A stretch of 16,191 nucleotides of DNA from Oscillospiraceae bacterium (GTDB lineage Bacteria > Bacillota_A > Clostridia > Oscillospirales > Oscillospiraceae). The notes under the pieces were generated by a model. The model ran no database searches, was not told the DNA's origin, and worked only from the letters and a program-made list of their open reading frames with translations. A program made the translations under genes and the position numbers. The stretch covers positions 1 to 16,191 of the forward strand of contig JAGBEM010000091.1 in assembly GCA_017936985.1 (NCBI GenBank), in the 5' to 3' direction. Positions 6,831 through 13,796 of this stretch are shown here, one piece after another (the first letter of the stretch is position 1; every line of letters starts with the position of its first letter).

Positions 6831-8261
6831 ATGAATCTGACACTCATCGGCCACGACGACCGGTATGCCGTAGAGCAATTGCAGATGGCGCTTTTTGATC
6901 TTGCCGATCAGGGCGAGGCCATCTCCGCACTGCATCGGGGCACAACCTGGCTCACAGCCGTCACCACAATTGCAAAGGACGGCGCAACCGTTACCGTCCG
7001 CCGGCGGCTGAAAGCGGCAGATGAGACCGTTCGGCTGCGCCGGCGGCTTTTGCAGCAGTGCTACTACCAGGCCGCCATCCGGCTGCTGCCCAAGCTGCCT
7101 GCCTGGGGCGCCCTGGCCGGTGTCCGGCCTACCAAGATCACCACAAAGCACCTTTTGGAGGGCGGCACTGTCCGATCCGCAGACAAGCTGCTGAAGGATA
7201 TTTACTATGTGACCCCAAAGCGCCGGGCACTGGCTGTGGACTGTTCCGTTTCCACCGTAGCCGCGGCAAAGCAAATGTCTGAAAATGACATTTCTTTGTA
7301 TGTAGGTATCCCCTTCTGCCCCACCCGGTGCAGCTATTGCAGCTTTGTCAGCCGCACCATCGGTAAGCGGACAGAGCTTCTTGAACCCTACCTGAATGCC
7401 CTTTTGCAGGAGATCAAAGTTACCGGCAGCCTTCTGGCAAATTCCGGGAAAACGGTGCGTACCATTTACATAGGCGGCGGCACCCCTACCACCCTGTCCA
7501 CAGCGCAAATTGCTTTGCTGCTGGATACCATCCGGGATTCTTTCGACCTACGGCGCTGCATCGAATTTACCGTTGAAGGTGGACGACCGGACACTCTCAG
7601 CGCTGAAAAGCTGAAAGCCATCCGAGACCACGGGGCTGACCGGATGAGCATCAATCCCCAGACCATGGTGGACAGTGTTCTTCGTGCCTGCGGACGACCC
7701 CATACCAGTGCCGATGTGCTGCAAGCCTACCGCTGGGCTGAGGATGCTGGTTTTGACGCCATCAACATGGATCTCATTGCCGGTCTTCCCACCGACGATT
7801 TTGCCGGTTTTCAGCATTCTCTGGACACTGTAGCGACCCTTTCCCCTGCCAACATCACCGTCCATACCCTAGCACTAAAAAAGGGCGCAGATCTGTTTGA
7901 AAAGCGGGGCAGCCTGTCCTCAGCCGAAGAAGTGACCCGGATGGTGGATTACGCCTCGGAAACCCTGCGAAACCTCAGCTACAAACCCTATTACCTGTAC
8001 CGGCAGAAATATATGTCCGGCTCCTTTGAAAATGTAGGCTGGAGCTTAGGCGGCAAGGACTGCCTGTATAACATCTACATGATGGAAGAGCTTCACTCCA
8101 TTGTGTCCTTGGGTGGCGGCGGCATGAACAAGGTAAATTTGCCGGACGGTCACCTCCAGCGGTTCCACAACCCAAAATTCCCGGAGCAGTACATCGAAAT
8201 GCTCCCTGCAGTTCTTCGCGACAAAGAAGAACTGTTTGCGTTAATGAAAGGTGGTATCTGA
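6831..8261 (+). CDS. hemZ: HemZ-type radical SAM coproporphyrinogen dehydrogenase
   Basis: HemZ/HemN-like enzymes use a 4Fe-4S cluster and S-adenosylmethionine. This 476-residue protein has the radical SAM cysteine motif at C163, C167 and C170 (CPTRCSYC), the IYIGGGTPT segment at 212-220 that contacts SAM, and the upstream GVRPTK (98-103) found in the HemZ N-terminal extension. The total length fits HemZ rather than the shorter HemW. Whether it oxidises coproporphyrinogen III here is uncertain: no other haem genes are in the window and many gut Clostridia keep hemZ without full haem synthesis. It starts 4 bp after the MBL gene, and the GAGG of that gene's end acts as its Shine-Dalgarno sequence. 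The TGA at 8259-8261 almost abuts the next start. Confidence 0.9.
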   Translation: MNLTLIGHDDRYAVEQLQMALFDLADQGEAISALHRGTTWLTAVTTIAKDGATVTVRRRLKAADETVRLRRRLLQQCYYQAAIRLLPKLPAWGALAGVRPTKITTKHLLEGGTVRSADKLLKDIYYVTPKRRALAVDCSVSTVAAAKQMSENDISLYVGIPFCPTRCSYCSFVSRTIGKRTELLEPYLNALLQEIKVTGSLLANSGKTVRTIYIGGGTPTTLSTAQIALLLDTIRDSFDLRRCIEFTVEGGRPDTLSAEKLKAIRDHGADRMSINPQTMVDSVLRACGRPHTSADVLQAYRWAEDAGFDAINMDLIAGLPTDDFAGFQHSLDTVATLSPANITVHTLALKKGADLFEKRGSLSSAEEVTRMVDYASETLRNLSYKPYYLYRQKYMSGSFENVGWSLGGKDCLYNIYMMEELHSIVSLGGGGMNKVNLPDGHLQRFHNPKFPEQYIEMLPAVLRDKEELFALMKGGI

Positions 8262-8262
8262 A

Positions 8263-9582
8263 TTGGATACTTTAATTTCCAATGTCACCATTGTGACCAT
8301 GAACGAGCGGATGGAAGTCCTCTTCGGCGCATACTTAGGCATCGCCGGGGGAAAGATCTCCTATATCGGCAAATCCGCACCGGCTGAGCAGCCCCAGACT
8401 ATTATTGACGGCACCGGCATGGTGCTGATTCCCGGTCTTATGAACTGCCACACCCATTTGGCGACCACCGCACTTCGCAGCTACTGCGATGATCTTTCTA
8501 CCACGGAAGCGCTGCAGACACAGCTGAAGTTGGAAGCCAAGATGGATCGGCGCAGCGCCAAGGCCGCGGCCCTTATGGGCATTGCGGAAAGCCTTCGCTT
8601 CGGTGTGACCAGCGTATCTGACCTTTACTATTTCCCGGATGCCACTGCCGAGGCTGTGGCAGAAAGCGGTATCAAGGCTAATATCGCGCTGTCTGCCTAC
8701 CGCTTTATCGACGAAAATGAAGATTTTGATTTTGAAACGGATGAACAGTGCGCAGAACTGCGCCGCGTTGTGGAAAAGTGGCACGGCCATGACAACGGCC
8801 GGATCAAGATCGACGCCGGCATTTACGCCGAATACACCAGCAACCACAAGCTCTGGGAAGGTCTTGCGGGCTACGCTTCTGAGCAGAAGCTAGGTATGCA
8901 GCTGCACCTTGCCCAAACCCAGAACGAAATGGATTCCTGCCTGGACCGTACCGGTCTGGGCCCTGCAGAACTGCTTTCCTGTCACGGTATTTTCAATATG
9001 CCCGTCACCGCTGCCGGTTGTGCCTGTTTGTCTTCCGAAGAGCAAAAGCTCCTTGGCAAGAAAAAAACCACCGCCGTAGCTCTGCCTATGGAAGCAGCTA
9101 AAGCCGGTCAGCCCATCACCCCGGTGCTGGACTGCGTCAAAGCCGGTATGAATGTGGCTTTGGGAACCGGCGGTGTTATTGAATGTGGTAATCTGGATAT
9201 GTTTGAAGTGATGCGCGCCATCGCCTTGTCTGTCCGCAGCACCGCCGGTGACAGCGCCGCTCTGCCTGCTTCCGCCGCGCTGATGATGGCAACTGTCTGC
9301 GGTGCCAGAGCCCAGGGCCGTGCAGAAAGCTGTGGCATGATCAAGGAAGGCTATGACGCCGACCTGTGCCTGGTGGACTTCTCTGCGCCCCATCTGATGC
9401 CCTGCCACAATGTGCTAAACGCACTGACCTTCAGCACCAAGGGCGGCGATGTGGCCATGACCATGGTTGGCGGCAAGATCCTCTATCAGAATGGACAGTT
9501 CCCCACCATCGATCTGAAATCCGTTGTGGAAGAGCTGTCGTCCTACGCCATTCCCCACCTGTTTGCCGCCGATAAGGAGTGA
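8263..9582 (+). CDS. Amidohydrolase-superfamily protein (SAH/MTA deaminase-like) with altered active site
   Basis: The fold and motifs match cytosine-deaminase-like amidohydrolases that deaminate S-adenosylhomocysteine, methylthioadenosine or similar compounds. In the 439-residue reading from TTG 8263, HxH is at 63/65 (NCHTHL), the beta5 His at 215 and the beta6 His at 241 are present. Two usually invariant residues differ. The HxxE glutamate after the beta5 His is Gln (HLAQ), and the beta8 metal-binding Asp in the LGTDG motif is Gly (LGTGG, residue 303, codon 9169-9171). The HNP segment between them is also unrecognisable. The start is placed at TTG because AAAGGTGG (8246-8253) lies about 9 nt before it; a GTG at 8251 would overlap hemZ. 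The gene is intact, without frameshifts, so the protein is probably made but may not have the usual deaminase activity. Confidence 0.82.
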   Translation: MDTLISNVTIVTMNERMEVLFGAYLGIAGGKISYIGKSAPAEQPQTIIDGTGMVLIPGLMNCHTHLATTALRSYCDDLSTTEALQTQLKLEAKMDRRSAKAAALMGIAESLRFGVTSVSDLYYFPDATAEAVAESGIKANIALSAYRFIDENEDFDFETDEQCAELRRVVEKWHGHDNGRIKIDAGIYAEYTSNHKLWEGLAGYASEQKLGMQLHLAQTQNEMDSCLDRTGLGPAELLSCHGIFNMPVTAAGCACLSSEEQKLLGKKKTTAVALPMEAAKAGQPITPVLDCVKAGMNVALGTGGVIECGNLDMFEVMRAIALSVRSTAGDSAALPASAALMMATVCGARAQGRAESCGMIKEGYDADLCLVDFSAPHLMPCHNVLNALTFSTKGGDVAMTMVGGKILYQNGQFPTIDLKSVVEELSSYAIPHLFAADKE

Positions 9583-9587
9583 ACGCT

Positions 9588-11186
9588 ATGTCTGAATCAT
9601 ATAAAAAGCAATCCTTCCTCCACGGCACCATGCTACTGGCGCTGTCCACAGCCATCGTGAAAGTCATCGGTGCCTTCTACTCCATCCCCCTCAAGGCCAT
9701 TATCGGCGATCAGGGCTTTGGTTATTACAACACCGCCTACGAGATCTACACCCTGCTGCTTCTGATCTCCACCGCCGGTCTGCCGGTGGCTATGAGCCGG
9801 ATGATCTCCCAGGCAAGCTCCCTGGGCCATTACCGGCAGGTGCGCAAGATCTACACCGTATCCCGGACGATCTTCCTGACGCTGGGTCTGATTGGCGCGC
9901 TGTTGATGACCCTTTTCTGTAAGCAGCTTGCCGCCTTTCAGGAACAGCCCGATGCCTGGGCTGCCATCGGCATCCTGGGCCCCTGCTGCTTTTTGATCTG
10001 TCTGATGAGCACCTACCGGGGCTTCTTCCAAGGACAGAGCAACATGAAGCCCACCTCCACCAGTCAGGTGCTGGAGGCAATCGTCAAACTGGCGGTTGGA
10101 CTTTCCGCTGCAGTTCTGGTTCTGTATTATACCAAAAGCCTTTCTCTGGCCGCCGGTGGTGCCATTTTCGGCGTGACCATGAGCTGTCTGGTTTCTTCTT
10201 TCTATCTAAACCACTGCTTCCGCAAGGCTTATAAGGACATTCCCGCTACCTCTGAGGAGGTTTCTTCCGGAAAAGATATTGCCAAGGGGCTGCTGGCTAT
10301 CGCCATCCCCATCACCATCGGCTCTGCCGGTCTACAGATCCTTACCGTCCTGGAAACCAAGATCTACATGAGCCAGCTGCTGCAAACCATGACCCAGACC
10401 CAGGCGGATGTGCAGAAAGGCATCTACAACTTCACCCAGAAGATCTTCAATATGCCCTGCGCATTCATTACCCCCATTACCATCAGCATCATTCCTGCCA
10501 TTACCTCGCAGTTGACGCTGAAAGATCACGCAGCCGCCAAGGCAACGGAGGAATCCGCCGCACGGGTCACCGCGCTGATGAGTGCCCCGTGCGCCGTGGG
10601 ACTTGCGGTATTGGCAGAACCTGTTACCGCCCTGCTGGGCGGCTACAGCGGCGAAAAGCTGGCCCTTGCCACCTCTCTGATGATGGTTTTGGGTATCTGC
10701 ATCGTGTTCAATGCCACCGTTCTGCTGACTAACGCCATCATGCAGGCCCACGGCCATGTAAATCTACCGGTAATCAATATGTTTATCGGCGGCATCGTGA
10801 AGCTGGTAGCTGTGTTTATCCTCACCGGAAATCCCCAGATCGGCATCTTGGGCACTCCCATTGGAAGCCTGCTGTGCTATATCTGCATCACTGTGCTGAA
10901 TCTGATCACCATGCGCCGTGTGCTTCCCCAGACCCCAGGGATCGTGCGCAATATGCTACGCTCCGTAGCTGCCGCCGCCGTTATGGGCATTGCCACCTAC
11001 GGCACCTGGTATGGCCTGACCGCACTTTTGGGTGCGGGTATCAGCCGGATCATCGCCTGCGGCGTACCCATCGCCATTGGCGTTTTGGTGTATGTTTTTG
11101 CCGCAGTCAAATTTAAGGCCATTACCCGGGACGACTGCTTGCTTCTCCCAAAGGGCGAAAAAATTGCAAATTTACTGCATTTGTAA
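9588..11186 (+). CDS. Polysaccharide/lipid-linked flippase of the SpoVB/YabM (MOP) family
   Basis: This 532-residue, very hydrophobic protein has about 12-14 predicted membrane segments and opens with the typical KQSFLHGTMLLALSTAIVK...GAFYSIPL pattern of the SpoVB/MurJ-like branch of the MOP exporter superfamily. Members flip lipid-linked sugar precursors across the cytoplasmic membrane. In Bacillus the relative yabM sits next to the yabO (rqcP) region, and the HU-RqcP genes follow here too, so a YabM-like protein is the best label. The start is ATG 9588, with AAGGAG at 9574-9579; a GTG at 9579 overlaps the preceding stop and would destroy the spacing. The gene overlaps nothing and follows the amidohydrolase by 5 bp. 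The exact substrate (peptidoglycan lipid II, teichoic or other glycan) cannot be told from sequence alone. Confidence 0.88.
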   Translation: MSESYKKQSFLHGTMLLALSTAIVKVIGAFYSIPLKAIIGDQGFGYYNTAYEIYTLLLLISTAGLPVAMSRMISQASSLGHYRQVRKIYTVSRTIFLTLGLIGALLMTLFCKQLAAFQEQPDAWAAIGILGPCCFLICLMSTYRGFFQGQSNMKPTSTSQVLEAIVKLAVGLSAAVLVLYYTKSLSLAAGGAIFGVTMSCLVSSFYLNHCFRKAYKDIPATSEEVSSGKDIAKGLLAIAIPITIGSAGLQILTVLETKIYMSQLLQTMTQTQADVQKGIYNFTQKIFNMPCAFITPITISIIPAITSQLTLKDHAAAKATEESAARVTALMSAPCAVGLAVLAEPVTALLGGYSGEKLALATSLMMVLGICIVFNATVLLTNAIMQAHGHVNLPVINMFIGGIVKLVAVFILTGNPQIGILGTPIGSLLCYICITVLNLITMRRVLPQTPGIVRNMLRSVAAAAVMGIATYGTWYGLTALLGAGISRIIACGVPIAIGVLVYVFAAVKFKAITRDDCLLLPKGEKIANLLHL

Positions 11187-11194
11187 AATAATTC

Positions 11195-11223
11195 TTGATT
11201 TTTTGTTGGGAATATGGTAATTT
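11195..11223 (+). promoter_or_regulatory. Sigma-A-type promoter for hup-rqcP
   Basis: TTGATT (11195-11200) and TAATTT (11218-11223) are separated by 17 bp and lie about 40 bp before the HU start codon. The stretch is AT-rich and carries a direct AAATCAAA/AAATCAAA repeat between the -10 box and the ribosome-binding site. No clear terminator separates it from the flippase gene, so read-through from upstream is possible. Confidence 0.65.
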
Positions 11224-11265
11224 AGACCGTGGAAATCAAATAAAATCAAAGGGGATTTTTAAACT

Positions 11266-11541
11266 ATGAATAAAACCGAACTCATCACCGCCACTGCTCA
11301 GAACGCCGGCGTTACCAAGAAGGATGCCGAGCGCGTTGTAAATGCTGCTATCGACGCCATCACCGCTGCCCTGGTCGCCGGTGACAAGGTCGCTCTGTCC
11401 GGCTTTGGCATTTTCGAAGTCCGCAACCGTGAAGCTCGCGTTGGCCGTAACCCCCACACCAAGGAAACCGTCGAGATTCCTGCTTCCCGCGTTCCCGCTT
11501 TCAAGGCCAGCAAGGCTCTGAAGGACGCTGTCAAGAAGTAA
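11266..11541 (+). CDS. hup: HU-family nucleoid DNA-binding protein
   Basis: HU is a small dimeric protein that bends DNA and compacts the nucleoid. The 91-residue protein matches HU end to end: MNKTELI opening, the GFGIFEVRNREARVGRNP segment (about 46-63) that forms the start of the DNA-binding arm with its conserved RNP, and the closing PAFKASKALKDAVK helix. The length is exactly that of classical HU. ATG 11266 follows a purine-rich AAAGGGG (about 11248-11254). Its stop is 3 bp before rqcP, an arrangement common in Firmicutes. It has its own promoter, so it is probably expressed at a higher level than the genes upstream. Codon choice is markedly biased to C-ending codons, as expected for an abundant protein. 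Confidence 0.97.
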   Translation: MNKTELITATAQNAGVTKKDAERVVNAAIDAITAALVAGDKVALSGFGIFEVRNREARVGRNPHTKETVEIPASRVPAFKASKALKDAVKK

Positions 11542-11544
11542 TTT

Positions 11545-11784
11545 ATGCGGCTTGACAAATATCTGAAGGTCTCCCGGCTGATCAAGCGTCGCACCATCGC
11601 CAATGAAGCCTGCGACAACGGGCGGATCAGCGTCAATGGCCGTGTGGTTAAGGCCAGCTACGAAGTGAAGATCGGTGACCGCATTGAGATCACCATGGGT
11701 CCCAAGACCGTAGCGGTAGAGGTCCTGCAGATCGCCGAAACTGTCCGCAAGGACGATGCCGGCGCCATGTACAAAGAGGTATAA
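11545..11784 (+). CDS. rqcP: S4-domain RNA-binding protein RqcP
   Basis: The 79-residue protein is a single S4 domain (MRLDKYLKVSRLIKRR... at the N-terminus, VNGRVVKASYEVKIGD in the middle). Members of this YabO/RqcP group bind the stalled 50S subunit and peptidyl-tRNA, and work with RqcH to add C-terminal alanine tails to stalled nascent chains. Hsp15 of enterobacteria is a larger relative. The length matches Bacillus RqcP (about 85). It starts 3 bp after hup. In Bacillus and many sporulating Clostridia the sporulation genes yabP and yabQ follow; here the operon ends at a strong terminator immediately after the stop codon. Confidence 0.93.
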   Translation: MRLDKYLKVSRLIKRRTIANEACDNGRISVNGRVVKASYEVKIGDRIEITMGPKTVAVEVLQIAETVRKDDAGAMYKEV

Positions 11785-11818
11785 AAACAGAGGGGAGCAA
11801 TGCTCCCCTCTGTTTTTT
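11784..11818. terminator. Bidirectional rho-independent terminator between rqcP and the S-component gene
   Basis: A perfect 15-bp stem, AAAACAGAGGGGAGC (11784-11798) with its complement at 11802-11816, encloses a 3-nt loop. Six T residues (11813-11818) close it on the plus strand and a run of five A residues precedes it, giving the matching U-tract on the minus strand. It overlaps both converging genes' ends and should stop transcripts from either side. Confidence 0.95.
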
Positions 11819-12335
11819 AGAAGTTAATTTTTTTGATTACCTTGGTCAGTGGATGGAAACATACCGTAACCGTTACCACAGTGCATATCGACTGCGGAAT
11901 CACCGCGTGCAGTGAACCTAAAAAATAGGCAAGGGCTGCATTGGAATGAAACCCAAATATAAGCGGCGTTATGATATCATCAAGCAATGTAAAGAAAACG
12001 GTAAATACCACAGCGGATACCACAACGATAACCGTTTTCAGCGGAGACGTTTCCCCAGAAAAACGCGCTCCCAGCCAACCGAAAAACACCGCAAACAGGT
12101 TATAGTAGATCAGATACAGCACAATTACATTGACTTGAAATCCGAAAAGAAAACACCGCAGCAAGGAAAATGTGGTTGCGATCGCGATACCGTGCCGGAT
12201 ACCGTAAGAAAAGCAAAAGCAAAGCATCATCGCGGTTACTATCTCAATGCCGGATATACTGCTGAGCACCAATTGGCCGCCGATCAGCAGTGCAACGCAC
12301 ATTGCCACACGTACGATAAATTTTGTCTTGTTCAT
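11817..12335 (-). CDS. ECF-type transporter S component, probably for cobalamin or a corrinoid precursor
   Basis: This 172-residue protein consists of about five or six hydrophobic helices with few charged residues, the size and look of ECF S components, which bind a vitamin in the membrane and dock on a shared EcfA-EcfA'-EcfT energising module. Short positively charged termini fit this topology. No ATPase or EcfT gene is in the window, so it would rely on a module encoded elsewhere (group II type). The substrate is inferred from position: it is the second gene of an operon under a cobalamin riboswitch, 3 bp after a lipoprotein with a transcobalamin-like domain. Known ECF systems of this kind include CbrT (cobalamin) and CblT (alpha-ribazole); I cannot tell which this resembles more. 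A generic membrane protein of another family remains possible. Confidence 0.75.
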   Translation of the reverse strand: MNKTKFIVRVAMCVALLIGGQLVLSSISGIEIVTAMMLCFCFSYGIRHGIAIATTFSLLRCFLFGFQVNVIVLYLIYYNLFAVFFGWLGARFSGETSPLKTVIVVVSAVVFTVFFTLLDDIITPLIFGFHSNAALAYFLGSLHAVIPQSICTVVTVTVCFHPLTKVIKKINF

Positions 12336-12338
12336 TGA

Positions 12339-12773
12339 TTAAAAGGATTTATATACCCAAATATACAGCTGATCAGCCTTGATTTTCAGCGTTTCCGCAC
12401 CCGAAACGGCGGAGCCGTATTGCTTACCTTCATATTCCACGGTGCCCCAGGAAGCATTGGCGTTGGCTTCGTCACTGGTATAGAGCATCCAGCAGCTGCT
12501 GAAATCCGCAGGATTATCAATGCCATTGATGGATGTGATCATGCCGTTTTCCACTTTAAACTCCAGCTGGCCTTTTTCCTTGAGTGTTTCCATATACTCG
12601 ATCAGAAGCATATCTGTTTTGTCACCCACGGCTTCCTGGGTGGTTTTGATCACGATATACGTGTCGGAATCCTTAATGACTAACGGCTCACTTTTGCAGC
12701 CAGCTAACATCATGGTCCCGGCAAGGATCAGGACTGCAAGCAGGCAGGACAGGATCTTTTTGGTTTTCTTCAT
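12339..12773 (-). CDS. Lipoprotein with transcobalamin-like (DUF4430) C-terminal domain
   Basis: The 144-residue protein begins with a clear lipoprotein signal: a KKTKK positive patch, a hydrophobic core and the lipobox LAGC with the lipidated Cys at residue 26. The mature part carries a region resembling DUF4430, a family related to the C-terminal domain of transcobalamin and intrinsic factor: GMITSING (about 77-84), an aromatic WMLY segment near 95 and the closing ETLKIKADQLYIWVYKSF. On the cell surface such a domain could capture corrinoids and hand them to the membrane S component encoded next. The gene lies directly after the cobalamin riboswitch, with AGGAGG plus a 9-nt spacer before its ATG. 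The family match is from motif recognition rather than a search, so moderate certainty applies to the ligand. Confidence 0.8.
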   Translation of the reverse strand: MKKTKKILSCLLAVLILAGTMMLAGCKSEPLVIKDSDTYIVIKTTQEAVGDKTDMLLIEYMETLKEKGQLEFKVENGMITSINGIDNPADFSSCWMLYTSDEANANASWGTVEYEGKQYGSAVSGAETLKIKADQLYIWVYKSF

Positions 12774-12795
12774 AAATTTTACCTCCTAAAATACG

Positions 12796-12827
12796 AAAAC
12801 TGCGGCACCAAAAACTTGGTGCCGCAG
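12796..12827 (-). terminator. Riboswitch-controlled intrinsic terminator
   Basis: On the minus strand a perfect 12-bp stem CTGCGGCACCAA/TTGGTGCCGCAG closes a 4-nt GTTT loop and is followed by TTTT, then CGTATTTT. It lies between the aptamer and the lipoprotein ribosome-binding site, in the position of an expression platform. The short U-tract is less ideal than the terminator at 11784, but the stem is strong. Confidence 0.88.
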
Positions 12828-12873
12828 CCGTTTTTCTGCGACAAACGCACCTCTCTGTAATCGCGCAGAGAAG
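12818..12873 (-). promoter_or_regulatory. Antiterminator and anti-antiterminator sequences of the B12 riboswitch
   Basis: Reading the minus strand, GGTGC (plus 12847-12851) and CGCAG (plus 12836-12840) can together pair with CTGCG-GCACC, the entire 5' arm of the terminator (plus 12818-12827), leaving a 6-nt bulge. This would prevent the terminator stem from forming. Just upstream, CTTCTCTG (plus 12866-12873) can pair with CAGAGAGG (plus 12850-12857), a hairpin that takes up the first two bases of GGTGC and would disrupt the antiterminator. The three helices are mutually exclusive on paper. Which state is favoured by ligand is inferred from the usual OFF-switch behaviour of this riboswitch class. 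Confidence 0.65.
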
Positions 12874-12886
12874 GGGGAAAAGTCCA

Positions 12887-13077
12887 TTCCGTAGGTCTTC
12901 TGACTCGTGTTTTGCAATGCTGGGGACATTACGCCATGGGCGGCCTTCCCGGAAATATCCAGTGACTGACTTTCGTCATGCCCATGCCACTAACACATAC
13001 AGCGGCGGTACCGTCCGGGATTCACACCCGGTTATCTTGTTCAGCAAATAAGGTTCTTCGCCCCATTTGCCACGGAA
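12887..13077 (-). ncRNA. Cobalamin riboswitch aptamer
   Basis: On the minus strand the conserved core of the B12 element is easy to read. CCGGGTGTGAATCCCGG leads into ACGGTACCGCCGCTGTA, then comes a CACTGG segment, GGGAAGGCCGCC, and the B12-box CGAGTCAGAAGACCTAC (plus 12891-12907). A closing P1 helix can form between TTCCGTGG (plus 13070-13077) and CC(T)ACGGAA (plus 12887-12895). Such RNAs bind adenosyl-, methyl- or hydroxocobalamin and usually turn off B12 synthesis or uptake genes. It precedes the lipoprotein/S-component operon and is followed by a terminator, so control is probably by transcription attenuation. Which cobalamin form is bound cannot be told with confidence. Confidence 0.93.
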
Positions 13078-13099
13078 CTTCTATCCAGTTGTCTTACCT

Positions 13100-13128
13100 A
13101 TCCTACCACGGACAAGTATCAAAGTCAA
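13100..13128 (-). promoter_or_regulatory. Promoter of the B12-riboswitch operon
   Basis: On the minus strand TTGACT (plus 13123-13128) and TAGGAT (plus 13100-13105) are separated by 17 bp. Transcription would begin near plus position 13093, some 15 nt before the P1 helix of the riboswitch, which is a sensible leader. The -35 box is only 20 bp from the stop codon of the J-domain gene, so read-through from that gene would also be subject to the riboswitch. Confidence 0.68.
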
Positions 13129-13148
13129 GTAACAGATATTGGAACTTT

Positions 13149-13796
13149 TCAGCAGCAGAAGCCCCGCCCGCCACAGCAAAACAGCTGGGCAAACCAGCAA
13201 AGCAGAAGATTGCCGCAGGGAGAGCCACGCATACTGAAGCCACGGTAACCTTCCGCGTGCTCCCGGTAGGCTGCGCCGCCATTTTCGATGCTACGCAGCG
13301 TACGCAGGTACAGCCCATTGTCCGGCTCCATGCTCACAGCCCTGCGAATATGTTCCAGAGCGGTGACCTGATTGCCCATACCGTCATTCGCCAAAGCGCT
13401 GAGATAATACCACCGAGCATTACGCTGTGTGCTGTTGCTTAAGATATTCCGCGCTTCGTTATATCGACCCATGCGGATATATTGGTAGGCGGCCCGCTGA
13501 TACTGATCGTCTGTATTCTGCTCGCCGTAGCCTTGATAGCTCCCATAACCGCCAAAGGGATCGTAGCCGTAACCACCGTAGCCGCCATAGGAACGGTCCT
13601 GCCCGGAGGATGCCTTTTCCGGATTTTTGATCTGCTCATAGGCAGCATTGACCTGCTGCATTTTCTTAGCAGCCTCTTCATCCCCGGGATTTAAGTCCGG
13701 GTGGTATTTCTTCGCCAGACGGCGATACGCCTGCTTGATCTCTTCGTCCGAGGCATCGGGGCTGACGCCAAGAACCTTATAAGGATCGCTGATCAT
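13149..13796 (-). CDS. J-domain (DnaJ-like) protein with Gly/Tyr-rich linker and Cys-rich tail
   Basis: The first 60 residues are a J domain, the module that stimulates DnaK ATPase: [11 protein letters not shown] at the start and the key HPD at 32-34. A Gly/Tyr-rich linker (about 69-92) follows, then a helical stretch (about 98-165) that resembles tetratricopeptide repeats, and a hydrophobic tail with six cysteines, two of them in CC pairs (C194, C200, C207, C208, C214, C215). It lacks the DnaJ zinc-finger and C-terminal substrate domains. The start is ATG 13796: AGGAGG lies just upstream and the ATG overlaps the TGA of the DUF5685 gene by four bases (ATGA), so the two are translationally coupled. 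A longer open frame to 13841 is ignored. The client is unknown; the coupling suggests the DUF5685 protein. Confidence 0.9.
   Translation of the reverse strand: MISDPYKVLGVSPDASDEEIKQAYRRLAKKYHPDLNPGDEEAAKKMQQVNAAYEQIKNPEKASSGQDRSYGGYGGYGYDPFGGYGSYQGYGEQNTDDQYQRAAYQYIRMGRYNEARNILSNSTQRNARWYYLSALANDGMGNQVTALEHIRRAVSMEPDNGLYLRTLRSIENGGAAYREHAEGYRGFSMRGSPCGNLLLCWFAQLFCCGGRGFCC

Noticed and set aside
9579..9587. GTG at 9579 as start of the flippase
   Set aside because: It overlaps the preceding stop codon and the AAGGAG ribosome-binding site itself; ATG 9588 has correct spacing.
12420..12789. Plus-strand open frames of 87-89 codons opposite the lipoprotein
   Set aside because: They are antisense to a lipoprotein with a clear signal peptide and lipobox, and lack ribosome-binding sites or motifs.
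12882..13113. GTCC...GGTAGG and CCTAC...GGAC as the riboswitch P1 helix
   Set aside because: The upstream half overlaps the -10 box of the promoter and would lie before the predicted transcription start. The TTCCGTGG/CC(T)ACGGAA pairing at 13070-13077 and 12887-12895 fits better.
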